Positions 15,369 to 28,531 of a stretch of 64,000 bases of DNA are shown piece by piece. How positions within the stretch are numbered: the stretch's first letter is position 1; each line of letters begins with the position of its first letter. The notes below the pieces were generated by a model that saw only the letters and a program-made list of their open reading frames with translations, made no database searches and was not told the origin of the DNA. The stretch comes from Xiphias gladius (Eukaryota; Chordata; Actinopteri; Istiophoriformes; Xiphiidae). The stretch spans positions 20,500,556 through 20,564,555 of the forward strand of contig NC_053402.1 in NCBI RefSeq assembly GCF_016859285.1, given 5' to 3'. Made by a program: the position numbers and the translations under genes.

Positions 15369-16876
15369 TCCATGGTAATAAAGAAAACGTGTCAGCTAGT
15401 GCAACAGCGTGGCCCACTGGTTTGTTTTTAACAGTCGTTGAACCACACCAGCACAAAGACGTATGAGGCTTTGATAAACAGGAATTACTTGTAAGCAGCA
15501 TCAGTTCATTTTTAGCTTTGCTCATTTTCATGGGATTTGTTGACAATAAGTAAAATATAGAACTTTGTCTTTTAAATGTAAACCTGTTTTATATCATGAT
15601 ATTTTTTTTTTTTTCCCCTGCAGCGCCCCCAAACCAGAACTTCCAGTGGAGCCCCAGCCTGTGCAGGCGGAGTCAGTGGAAGACGGCGACGAGAGCTGCA
15701 GGCTGAGCATGAGTGAGAAGCTGGCCCTCTTCAACAAACTGTCTCTCCCGGGGAGGCAGGGGGCCGGCCATCCCGATGGGCCCCCCGAGAGACGGAGGCA
15801 GAAGGGGGCCCGGTACCGCACGCAGCCCATCACTGTGGAGGAGGTCAGCCTGGTGAGTAGGAAGAATCGCTTTAAAAAAATATAAGATCAAGTTGAAATC
15901 TATTTATTTTTCTATTTTCATATAAAAGAAAAGAACATGAGACAATGTGCTTTAAAGAAATGGCGACAATAATGGTTTTTAAGTTTAACTCTGAAATTAA
16001 GATACTCCATTTCTAATTAGATAACATGTTTCTAAATTCTGCTTTGCTGTACATTTTAAAGAATTATCTTTGTCTCTCTCACATTTTTTTCTGTTCAGCT
16101 CCAGAAAGGCCCCGTACAGCTTCCCGCCTTCTGTTTGTCCCCTCATCTGTCCGACAGACAGCAGGCCTCGTCTGTCAACTTAAAACCCAGTGAGGTACGT
16201 CTTTCTCAGCCCAGACCGGACACCGAGCCCAGTCCTGGCCAGCAGGGCCTGCAGCGCTACGACTCTGAGCCCGGCTTGAGGGGAATCCTGAAGAAGAGCC
16301 GCTCCGGAAGCTCAGAGTGGAGCAGGACGGAGGGCGGTCAGACGGATGCACCAAACGGCCACGAACAGAACGGTGGAGGTCGCGGGGAGGCAGCGATGCA
16401 GGGGAGGATGGAGGGAACAGAGAGGCAAGAAACGGCACCACAGAGAGAGAGGTGTGAGGCCTCAGGTGTAGAGGGAGGCTCAGCGACCGCTGCTCCCTGG
16501 AGGCAGAGGGCTCGAAACAGGAGGGAAACCATCTCGTGTACACCAGTGAGAGCCTCTTCAGACCAGGACGCTCCTCAGGAGGAGACGTCCTTTCAGGCCA
16601 AGCTACAGGAGCAGCCGGCCTCGTCTGTGGAACGCAGCTCAGACACCACGAGGAGAGTCCTGTAAGTAACGGACATAAAATGAAAACGGGATATTGGTTA
16701 GTTGGTGCGTCCTTCCTCTGATTCTAATACATTTTGAAGTATGCGTGAAAATGCTTTGATGATGATAACCTGGGGAAAACAATGAATATTTTTTGGCCAA
16801 GAAAATGATCAAATTTACAGACGTCATCAGTACAAACTTTAGCCCTCGGCAGTTTCAGGATGAAAACTAAACTAGA

Positions 16877-16907
<31 letters not shown>

Positions 16908-19900
16908 CTGTATTTTGATGCTCTGTGGTGTATACAGTATGTGATCTGTCTAAAAGGCAACAGGATGAGGAAGGGACTGCGAGGAAGCCCAATGAAGAAA
17001 CCACAGCCAAGGGACGTGTTCGGGTTACCCTGGCGGACGGCACCTCTAAACTGCAGGTGTCAACCGGCACCAGCAGTAGTAAGGTAAGAAAACAGAGATA
17101 TGGCACAATGGGACTGTAAAGGTCTGCCAATGTCTTCAGTATGGACAACGAGGGTCTCAGTGGACCAAATCACAGCTGCAGAGTCACAACCCGTGTAGCC
17201 TGTAAAGGGCAGCGCTTTGTAATAGCCATCATTTTTGTCCCTCCATGATCTCTAATCCTCTTAGAGTCCGGTTTGGAGCCGGTGGGTTTCAGACTGTCAG
17301 CAGAGAGGGATGAAGTTTAATGGTCAGCGCTGAGGGTTTACAGTGCATCGGCAGAGTCGAGAAAAAGCAAGGAGCATCCATCTTTAAACTTTTAAAATAC
17401 GCCGTCCCACCCGAGGGGCGTTTTGGCCTCGGTAGCGCTACTGCAGGTTGTGTTTTGCTTGGCGCCGCCGTCAGTCTTTTCACGACCTTGACAAACGATG
17501 CATCGTTTGAACGCTCTAAGGCTCCAGACTCTATCTGTGCAAAGCATTATCGGAGGAGGGAATAAAATAGGCAAGGCAAAAAAACTTCCGTTTGTGCCAT
17601 GTTTGTGCCTCTATAACTTTGGTTCAAGTTCTCTTTACGCTCATTCTGACTCTTTGGTTGTAAAATCTAAACCGTTACCTCTCAATGGAGACCAGGGTTA
17701 TGACTGTAATCAAAAGGGCTGAAGAGCAGCGGCCTTTTTATTTTGGGTACATTATTTTCGGGCTCACATAAACGGGGGGGGTGCCTGTTAAGTAATGTTT
17801 AGTCTCATATAAAGCCTGCACTTGAGGAGTCAAGGGGTTGCTGGTGTTTTTTCTGAAAGTTTCGACACACAGTATCTCACTCGGCACTTAATTCTAGTGC
17901 CTGAAAACCGATCAAATATGGACGCCTCACATCAGCCAAAGACTGCTGTTAAGTGCAGTTAAACCCAAATTTAACGGAGGTCGTGTTACAATCTCAGTGC
18001 ACCGCATTTTAGTCTGGACATGACGAACTCTGTAATCCTACAACTGCCTTGATGGCATGAATGCTTGCACGTCGTTGACGTGGGAATCTTCCCGATCTCT
18101 ACCTGCCTTCCTTAGACAGTCGGCAAAAACATTGTATGTGTTGGGGCAGGAGTAACATTAAAGAGGTGACGTTGGTAAGTAGAAGTAAAGAAGTTAGAAG
18201 TTCAGGTCAAGACGATGTTGTGTTGTGCGCAACAGGGATGTCCTGGATTTTACTGTGCTCAGTTTCTCTTCTTTGAGTTCTTGGCTTGATTAGTTAATTG
18301 GTCGGTACGGGACAGTTTTGTCTGTAGCTTCACCTCACAGTGTTAAAAACGGTGCAGGACAGTTGACGTTACAAGACCAGTGATGAGGACAAACAGCGGA
18401 AACAGATGAAGCAACATTATTTTAAAAAAACAAGCAAAAAGAAAAAACACTGTAAAAATAAAAAAGGGAGGAGGGAGATGTTTCTATCGGATGGGAAAAT
18501 GTGTCACTATTATTTTTGCCCACAGGACTGTTTTAAGGGCTTATTTCAGACAATAGACCCAAACAGTAGCCGCAAGCAGAATACCTCTAACATCGCTAAC
18601 GGTCCAGAACACAGGCCGCTAGGTTCTGGCGGCCGCTATCATCGCGCCATTTAAAAAAGAGAAAACCCGTTTTGTCGCAGTCACTGTCACCTGAACGCTT
18701 TGAATCATGGATTGAGCGACCTTTTAATAACAACCACATAGAAGAAACGACGTGATCTCTCTGCCACACTGAAGCGAATATTTAAAGAAATAAAGAGGAA
18801 ATATTTAAGGCAAATCAGAATTCTGGCGACTGGGAGTCACTTTTGCTATTGCAGAGATTCCTCGGTGACATTTTGTCTTCGGGAGATCATGAGGCAGGTC
18901 ATATGACTGATGCCCAGAAAATCACACTTGACAATATTCTTAAAACAGGTGGAGTCATAGTAGAAAACCAGTCACCGTTTGACCCGAAATCTCCGAAGTC
19001 CACTGATAAAACTGACAGTGGCGTTTAGAGGTTCGAGGGTTCACTCTTCCTCCCGTGCTGGAGCCCAGAGCGAGAGGAAAAGGCGTGCGGTTAGATCTGG
19101 GAATCTGTCATGCCACTGAAACCAGATATCGGACATCTCTTAGCAACGGCGCTCTGGATTTGGCATGTGCTAAATGTCTTGAGATCAGACTTGAGTTACT
19201 GGGGAATTTACCCGGGCCAGTCTGTCTTTGTGTGCTGAGACGGGTTTGACTGTCTCGCAGCGCGATGCGGAATGTAAACAGACTGATTATTCCGGTGGTT
19301 AAATGTTGACCCTTTCATGACCTTACCATCTTCGCTGCATCATGGTGACAGTGCGTGTGTGTGTGTGTGTACGTACATGTATGCATGTGTATGTGTTGTA
19401 ATCTTCTTTACTTATTCCGTTAATTTCTTTTTTAATTTCATACTCCAATCACCATTTTCATCTGTATCATGTTGTTGTTTTTTTTTTGTTTTTTGTTTTT
19501 TCTTTCATTATCCACCCCCCCCCCCGTTTTCCCTCTGTAGGAAGAGACAGAAAACCTTCACGCTAAAAGTGTCAACCCTCAGTGCTGGGTAAGTCTTTAA
19601 ATGATGGTCTGAATTGCGTAGTTGTGCCTAAATCTCCATCATGGAAAACATAGGTCTTTAGACTAATTATTAAATAGCTTTAGCGGCTCTCTCTCCCAAT
19701 TCCTCCTCTCTCCCAGGAACCCGTGTTTGCCTCTGTCTATTCTAGCAGTACGCCCCAATATATCATGTGTTTCAACCAGGTAACTGTGTGAGCCCGGTGC
19801 ATGGTAGACTTTTTTTTTTTTTCTTTTTGGTTTGCAGTGTTTTGTATGCAGTTTCACTCACACTAACATATCACCGGTGGTGCTTTTTTTTTTTTCTGAA

Positions 19901-22900
19901 GTGAGACATCACAGCTCACATTCCACGGGTTCCACGTTGTTTGCTGTTAATCCTGTGCTCGGATTCCCCTCGTTCTCCCACACTAGTGGTCGCCAAACCT
20001 TTTTCTAGCATGACCCTTCTTGGAAATCAAAAAATATGTCATGTCCCTACACCCTACCTTCCGAATTCAATTTTTAGCAACGTGTAACGGAAGAAGCAAA
20101 CCCGGTGGGTTGTTACGATTGTCAAGTGCATGTTTCTTTTCACGAGTGTTTCTCTCTGTTGCTCAGGTGAAAAAAACCCAAGTTAAACTTTTCCCTAAAC
20201 TGTCAAAGTTTTTAGACAAAAGGTGATAGGGTTTGTCACATTTTGGATTCGATGTGACATTTTCATTTTATTTTCTTTATTTATAAGGACAATGCAGATT
20301 CATCAACATTTCTTTAAATGTGCCAGTGTCAGAACTCAAACGTCTGATTATTGTTAATAACAACATTCTGCACATGTTGGAGCAGCGTTAAGCAGCAAGA
20401 CGTAGATAAAGTAAAATGTTAACAACCAATAGTATTCATCTTAATTTTAGTAGTTGTAGGAAGTAGTTTGAAAGTTTAACTTTTCTTCTGTGTTAAAAAT
20501 CTCTACATATTACAGATTTATTTTACATGTTGTCTTGATGCCTGAATGAATCTTGAATTTCTGTGGCCTGGCTAACCTCTGAGCTCTTCCGTTTGTTTAT
20601 TGTTCCCAACTGAATCAGATTCATTCAGCTTTAGCTGTGCACCATATTTTTTCCCCTGGTCATGCGCTTCCCTGGTGATGTCTAAAGAACTCACCGGTTT
20701 CCTTATCACCCCTGTTTTCTGTTTTCACTTCATCCTCAGACAAATCAGTCCTTTGAGGCGCAAGAAGTCTCCTCTCCTACCAAGAGCCCGATTCAGCCTC
20801 AGTGGAGGCAGAAGGTTTTCATTTTTTCATCTTTTGATATCTTCGATGTTTAAATCTACATAGGAGCTCATCCGTATCTCAACAGATGTGTTTCTCTGGC
20901 TGCGCAGGGTAAGGGTGTAGAGGGGGAACCGGCCCAGATGGACAGAGCCGAGGAAATGAACACACAGCGGGAAAGAGAAGAGCAGGAGACCGGACATGTG
21001 GCCAAGAGAGGTGAGGACAGTCACTCTGCTTCGCTCCCTCTCTTTACTCTCAGAGTCTCTGCATCTTCAAATGCACCCTTGGTAAGTTTCGGTTCTCTGA
21101 CTCCAGCCCGTTTGCGTTTACCCGCCTGTTAGGTCTTGGATCTCCAGAATCAGACACGACTGAGCCCTCCACTGAGGCGCCGATATGTACATATGAAGGT
21201 TAGAACAGCATTATTGCAACAACGCTAACTCGTATTTCAGGCTCAACACTAGTTTCCTGTGTGTTTCTCTCTAAACTGTTTGTTCTGTTGGCTTAACAGA
21301 GATCTCCCTGCCGCCTGTGATGGCGTTTGAAGGTAAGACATAGTAAGCCTGTAGTCCATCATATAAAGCTTTCATTATTGTTGTTAAAGTCTTGAGTATT
21401 ATCACGTTTTAATTCCCGTCCCCTGCCAGCTCCACCAAGCTCTCCTCCACCCTCAGCGCCTCCAAAAGAGGTGAAGGAGGAGACTCCTGTGGATGAATCC
21501 AGCACGCTCGATGGAGGTTTTAACGGCGAACAGTCGCCTCCCGCCGCCCGCGCCCCCCTGCTCTGCGGAGACGTCGCTGCCATGGAGAGTGAGCAGGACC
21601 TGGGCGTCCTCTGCCAGACCAACGCACCCATGTGAGCCTGGTTTTACCGCAGACTGTAAGATTAGTAGCTTTGGCCGTCACTGTATTAGAAATATCTTTT
21701 AAACATTCGGGGATGTGGCAGAGAGAAGATGTTTGAGGTATTTTCTTTTTGAGATTAATTTAAAGGATACATTTTATCGGGATTTATAAAGATGACCAGT
21801 CAGAGCTGTATCTTGTTGATATACAGTATCATCTTGTTTTCAAGGGTAGATAGATGGAACAGTTTTAACCATCATAGATCCGATCATGTGAACCTGTTCA
21901 CGTTTTTCAGGTATTGTGAAAAATCTTTTAATCTTTCCATCAACTTACCATCTTTAATTTCCAAAACATCTTTTCTTTACTCGGAAACTTTGTATGTCCT
22001 CTGCCTCTGTGCTGAAATGCAGCCATCTGCTGGTGACTCCACTCTGGGTTAGGAAACCTCTGTAGCTCCCTCAAATGATTTAGGAGTTGGAAAAAAAGGA
22101 ACACTTTTTTTAGGTTTTGGGGAATTGCACAAATTGTTCATTGTAGGAATAAAAGCAAAACTACATTATTCTTATCTGACATCTTAAGTTAATTTAGAGT
22201 TAATACGTAATAATTAGCTTTTCTTCATAACAAAGTGCATCCTCACGGAGTTGGGAAACAGGTAACAATATACTGTCCATGTGAAGTCTTACTTGTCTAT
22301 TGTGTGTGTGTGTGTGTTTGTGTGTTTGTGTGTGTGTGTGCAGACTGACTTCAGCAGTAGCAGAGCACAGGCGGTCGGTGCGTCCGTCCCGTCGGACTCA
22401 GGGCTCCAGAAACCCTTTGAGGGCTCTCGCTGCCAGAGAGGACATCAGGCAGGACTACATGGGAGAGACAGTCAACACAGCTGCGGGGGAAAGGGTCCAA
22501 GCAGGGAAGAGTGAGTCGAATTTTTTCTTTTTTTATTTTGTCTTCATTTTTGTTCCTCAGCTCTCTCATCTTGTGTTTGCTCCTTTTTTTTTTTTTTTTT
22601 TTTTACAGAGTCGAAGAACTCCTCTGCGGCAGACTCGCATCCTGCCAGATCAGAAGACCTCAACCTCTCCTCGGATGCTGCGACTACCAAGTCTTATCCT
22701 CCCTTCAGCAGCCTGATGCTCATTCACATCAAAGGTCAGAAAAGACTCGGCTGGTGTGTGCGCGCGTGTCTGTGTGACGATCTCTTTGTGTTCGGGTGTT
22801 CACATTGACTACTGCCTGTGGTGACAGGTAGGCGGCGTGTCCAGGTCCGTCTGGTGGAGCCCTCGGTGCGGTCGCTGAACAGTGGAGACTGCTTCCTGCT

Positions 22901-25900
22901 GGTCACTGCGGAGCACTGCATCCTGTGGAGCGGAGAGTTTGCCAACGAACAAGAGAGAGCCAAGGTACGGTAAAGTACTGTAACAGTGTTTGCAGTGGCG
23001 GTGCAGCTTAAATAATCAATAGACGTTTTTCATGGCAGACGTTTCGACTTGTCACAGAATGAAAAGCACAGCTGAAACAAACTGTTATATTTGTTGTAAA
23101 AGGCAATTTCTTATCATCAGGTGTCAGGAATCGTCGGCTCCTCTTTTACCAGCCAGTCCCATACTGTATGTGTGTGTTTCATAGTGATATTAGAAACTTG
23201 AGGTTTGTTTTTCAGGCCTCGGAGCTGGCATCGTTCATCCAGAGCCAGGGGGACCTCGGCTGTCAGGCCTCCCAGGTCGTCCACCTGGACGAGGGGCTGA
23301 ACTCTGACAGCAGCGTGGCTGAGGACTTCTGGAACCTTCTGGGAGGAAGGTCACAGTACAATGGTTAGAGGTCAAAATGTCTAATAATGTCTGTGAATAT
23401 CATCCAGAAAATAGATTATTTGATTGATTATCATTTGGTTAAACACACAACGAAGTAGACAAATGGTAACAGAACAAGACCCACTCGACCAGAAATCAGA
23501 GCGGGTAGACATTTTGTACATTTACATTTTACAATTTTGTTTATACTTTAGTGGATGTTTTCATTCACTGTGACTTACGATGAGTGCAACACCCCAGTCA
23601 ACCACATCACTAGGAAAAAAACTGACGAAACAGAGTGATGGTTGAAATCTAGAGATCTGATGGATCTATGACATAGCAGCATGGTTTTTCTGTTTGCCTC
23701 TGCCTACAGGAGCTGGTGCACCAGAGGAGGACGAGCTCTACGAGAGCGGCGTGGTGGAGTCCAACTGTGTGTACAGGCTGGTGGAGAACAGGCTGGTGCC
23801 TCATGAGCAAGCCTGGGCCTCCATCCCCACCATCTCCCTGCTCTGCCCCACTGAGGTCGGCGTTTCAGTTCTTCCGTTGCCTGATGATTTTTGGTTAAGG
23901 CCTCATGCAGTTTCTCAAATCCAGGACTGTATTGTAGAACTCATGAATTGCCCGTATGTGCCCTCTGTGTGTGTGTGTCTGTGTCTCCAGGCCCTGGTGT
24001 TTGATTTCGGCAGTGAGGTGTACCTGTGGCATGGGCAGGATGTTTCGCTCAGCAGGAGAAACGTTGCTCTGCAGCTGACTCGCCAGGTGTGGGTCGGGGC
24101 CTATGACTACAGCAACTGTCGAGTCAACCCACTGGATCCCACACAGTGTAACCCCGGCATACCGCTGTAAGTTCACACTGCAGGCGATGAAGCGAGTAAA
24201 GGTTTTTAATCTGTGCTTCACGATGGAAAAAGACAGTGGATCCTAACGGAGAATGACTACGTACTCACCACGTGCAGTGAGCATGGCCATGCACGCGGTA
24301 AAACCAAAGCGATGGATGCAACCTGCACGGTGACATGCAGCGAAACCCCGGGAGTCTGCTGTGGGACTTCAGCGCGTGCGGTAAAACCAAAACGAAGTCC
24401 ACACTGTGGATGGAGACACCCCAGCACACTGCAGCGTGTTCACATGACAGGCTGTAAAATCCCAGCATGCTGTTGTGGGTCCATTCCGCGCAATGAATTG
24501 CTAGAGTGCAGCTGGTGAAAGGCGGTTGTTTAGTTTTAAAGTTTACTGCATTGCTACTGCACTCTTTACGACCTAATAAACTACATGGTTGGAAAAAGTA
24601 TGTGGACGCTCAAACATTGCACCCGTATGTGATAGTTAAACATGTAATTCCATGGGCATTAATCTGCTGCTGTAACAGCCTCCGCTCGTCCGGTTTCAAG
24701 GCTTTCTGTAAGATTTTGACACCGGGCTGCAGGGATTTGCTCCCATTCAGTCTCACAATAACATCGGTGGGGTCCACCACTGATGTTGGGCGATAGGCCC
24801 GGCTCACAGTCGGTGTTCCGGTTCATCCCAAAGGTGTTGGCTGGGGCTGAGGTCAGTTGCCACAAAGTCGGACGTTTGGCTGAGACCAAACCATGAAAAG
24901 CATCCCCAGGCTATGAGTACACAAAATTAAAGGGAGAGGCATGTCCAAATACAGTGGCCATACAAGGTCTACATACTCCATAAACTCCAAAGCCCCAGAA
25001 TGCACTAAATGTGTAAGTACAGAGATTATAGACATATATACAGACATAAACAAAGGGAGGTTGATATGACAGCATAGTAAGCATAATAGCATAGCATAAT
25101 TTAAGGGCATTATTTAGGGGTGGATTCAGTCTGTAACAAAAGTTAGTTATTTCCACTGTTTATTCTACAGTGTATATTTACTGTATGTCGTTACACTCTT
25201 TGGAAATGGGTCTCCCGTAAAACTAGAGTCTAGACTGAGTGGTTTATGATAAAAAGCAGTTTGTTAAAAAACAAGTGTGTGTGTTAAAAAATTGTGTTCA
25301 CCCTTCACAGTATATCGGTTTCAGGACATTTGTTCACTCGCCTTTCCTTCCGTGCTCAGGAGGGGAGAGGGTCGTCCCGGCTGGGCGCTGTTCGGCGTCC
25401 TCCCGGAGCGCGACGAGACGGCCCTGTTCAGGGAGAAGTTTGAGGACTGGACGGGCGTGAGCGGAGGCAGGGAGGAAGCTGCGTCGGTGAACAAGGAGGC
25501 ACAGGTTCATCTCACAGTTTAACGGTTCAAAGTCACGAATCAGAGTGGATCGGAATTCAACTGCAGAGTGTTGACTGAGTTGATGGTCAAAACAAGTAAC
25601 TTCAGCTGTTATTTCTAGGTTTTAAAAATTCACTTTTAGACCTAAATTTGTTTTGAAGCAATTACTAAATGTTTTCCAGGGCTCAAACACGGAGGATTAT
25701 ACAAACGTTCAAGAGAGCAACATCACAAAATATTACAGCTTTAAGGATAAAATCCATCACAGAAAGACAGGAACTTGTGTAGGAGAAGTTTTATTGGCTT
25801 CCTTGCACTTTTTCTTTGTTGCATTAGAGATCAGGAAAGGTCAGCTATCGGCAATGCAAAAATAGTTTAGCTTTTTTTCATGGTGTTTTCCTCCCAGCTA

Positions 25901-27738
25901 CAGTAGCGGAGACAATTCGAGGATTTCCTCAGTCTATCATGAGCAGTAAAATATCTTTTTAGCGGGGTTTCATTTTGCACCAATGTTTTGATAAAGGAAG
26001 AGAGTCTTCACTTCTAAAAAAAAAAAAATTCCTCTTGTTTAACTTACACCATATCTGATTCCAACTGCAAGTCCCACAGTAATTGCAATTAAGCATTCTG
26101 GGAAATGTAGGAAATCAGTTGAATAGTACTTGACAAGACACATATAAAGAGAACAGCCCATCATCTAACCCAAAACGTTAAAAATGGATGACAGTGTCAG
26201 AAAGTTTGTTACCATATGAACTTACCGAAAGTCTCCACTTTTTCCCTCTGTCCGCTCTGCCTCTCTCCACAGTCCGTCCCGGTTCAGCCTTCCCAGTCCG
26301 TCTCCCCAACATCAGACCCCCTGAGCCCCTGTGATGCTAAGGCTCTGGCGTCGCGCCAGTCGCCGGAGGGAGACGGTTTGGTCCATAGCGTGCTGGGTGG
26401 GGTCGACGTCCAGAGGGGTCACGGTGTCATCACGCTGGAGGAAGGACGCCGGGTTGAGCTGAAAACGGTTGCAGTTGACACCTGGCACGTCCAGGAGTTC
26501 GATGACAGTGAAATTCCTGTGGAGAGCACAGGACAGCTTCACGAGGGAGACTCCTACGTCATCCGCTGGACGTACGGCATCATTGGTTAGTGACTTTCAT
26601 TACAAGATAACCTACCGTCGCACGCCACGCTTTTTACCTCTCGTCATTTTTGATGATATGCATGAGGAACTAGAGCTCGTTCCATAGTTCTATCCAGTGT
26701 AGTCTGATTCGGACAAGAATATCAAATAACAAAAATGAGAGAAATATACACGTAAAGATTTTTCTTCATTCTCTGCTGCAGACAAGATAAGCAGTTCGGA
26801 CGACTGTAGCAGGGGTCCGGGACAGAAAGACAACACCGCCTTCTTCCTGTGGAGGGGCCGTCACTCCAGCGTCAGTGGACGTGGCACTGCTGCCTTCCTG
26901 TCCATTGGGACGAACAACCACGAAGAATCACAGGTAAGCGCGTGGCTTTTAAAATCAATCATCTATACATACACACAGTGCTAGCCTACTGTGAGAGCTG
27001 TAATAAAATTTTACTCAAGTATTGTATAAAAGTACAACTTTGTTGCTTTTTTTTTTTTATGATGCAATATAAATTTATTTCCATACAAACCTGATTAAAA
27101 CATTAAACATTTTAATTTCACTTCATTTATGTGATGCCTGAAGTTGGTAGATATTGAGCACAAGTGTTAACGTACTGTTCTTTCGTTCGCAGAAGCGGCA
27201 GGTTAATATTATGCAGTCAGTAACATAAGTATTGGTTTCTTTTTTATCTGCATTGCTTGGCTGGTAATGCTCTGGGCTTCTGGGGGGGGGTCCCCCTCAG
27301 TACAGATTCATTGAGAACATTCACGGTCATACAGAGTACTGTAGACTGTTGTGAAATGCATCTTCATAGGCTGTAGAGGTGGAATGAAATAAAGAATAGA
27401 TATACAGGCATTAAAAAAAACAAAAAACAATATTTGTATGTACAGTGCAGTAAGTAGTAGATTGTAAGTGGGTAACTGAAAAAATTTGATGTGGAACGTG
27501 CTGTGAAAATTGGATCAATATGGGAAATGACGATGCAGAATGAGATGTGAAGACGGACGTTGTAGAGTTTGGTGCTAGAGCACAAGATGAAATGTAAAGT
27601 AGCTCTGAGAAGTTAGTATAGACAAGAGAATCTCAAACTTTAACCATCCACATTCACCATATTATGAATGAAGGCAAGCACCGCGTCCATATATCATACG
27701 ATCTTACTGTCCTTCAACAAACCATTCCATAGCTACTT

Positions 27739-27776
<38 letters not shown>

Positions 27777-28471
27777 ATATCTATACTTTTTAAAAAACAA
27801 TTTTTTGTTACCACAGATATGTCTATACATCTGTAAAATGTTGAACACAGAGCTTTTATTTATACTTTAACTATAATAAATCATTTCTTTGTGCTATTTG
27901 AGTCATAGAAGCTGGTACAATATACATTTACAGCTGCGCTCTGTCGGGATTGTCAGTTCTTACAGCCTTTGTACTTGTTGCGTTGTTCCTTAAGGTGGTT
28001 GTACCTCAGGGGCTGGAACCTCCCTGTTTCCTGCAGCTTTTCCAGGGAGGCCTGACCATTCATAAGGGCAGGCGAGAGGAGGCCTCCACTGATGAAGGTA
28101 CAGCAAAGTCAGGTTGTTTTTAGGTCAGGTTTTCCCTCTTTCTGCTTTTTTTTTTTTTTTCACGCTTTGAAATGTGATTGATAATGTTTTTCTCGCAGCA
28201 GAGTGGCGTCTTTTCCTTGTGCGAGGGGAGCTCCCAGAGGAGGGATCTCTGTTAGAGGTGGATTGCTGCTGTGCAGGTCTGCGCTCCAGGGGCTCTGTTG
28301 TGCTGCTGAACAGCCAGCAGGGGGTGCTGTACCTCTGGACTGGTTGTAAAGCCCAGGCGAGCACCAGAGAGGTCAGCAAGAGGGCAGTGGAGCGTCTCAC
28401 TCAAATGTAAGTCACATACACTGGACGGGCTTTTAAGAGATTGTACAATCCAGTTATCTTCTTAACATTTG

Positions 28472-28531
<60 letters not shown>

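Larger units (their letters stand above)
8036..16661 (+). other. svil: svil coding exons 1-7: disordered N-terminal region with TQPIT modules
   Basis: Exons: 8036-8316, 10023-10199, 10651-10685, 12933-12994, 14150-14295, 15624-15852 and 16099-16661, encoding residues 1 to about 498. Three copies of a short module are visible: [12 protein letters not shown] (about 139-150), [12 protein letters not shown] (219-230) and [12 protein letters not shown] (297-308). Each follows an arginine-rich run and sits at or near an exon end. Two are preceded by a helix-like stretch ([25 protein letters not shown]). Human supervillin has the same kind of module (for example LTQPITTEEV). Exon 7 is a long, low-complexity, charged exon containing [16 protein letters not shown]. 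In human the corresponding half binds myosin II and F-actin. Confidence 0.88.
16957..21631 (+). other. svil: svil coding exons 8-14: variable linker
   Basis: Exons: 16957-17083, 19541-19588, 20740-20814, 20908-21010, 21133-21198, 21300-21332 and 21430-21631 (residues about 498-716). The linker is rich in E, P, S and T with no folded domain, and assignment rests on splice signals and frame rather than on similarity. Exons 9 (48 bases) and 10 (75 bases) are phase 0 at both ends and could be skipped without breaking the frame. Exon 10 ends at a weak donor, GTTTTC. This is the least certain part of the model; exons could be missing or optional. Confidence 0.65.

Noticed and set aside
16195..16225. 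A very short intron inside svil exon 7 (GTACGT to CTTTCTCAG)
   Set aside because: The distance is too short for a vertebrate intron, and the frame is open through it.
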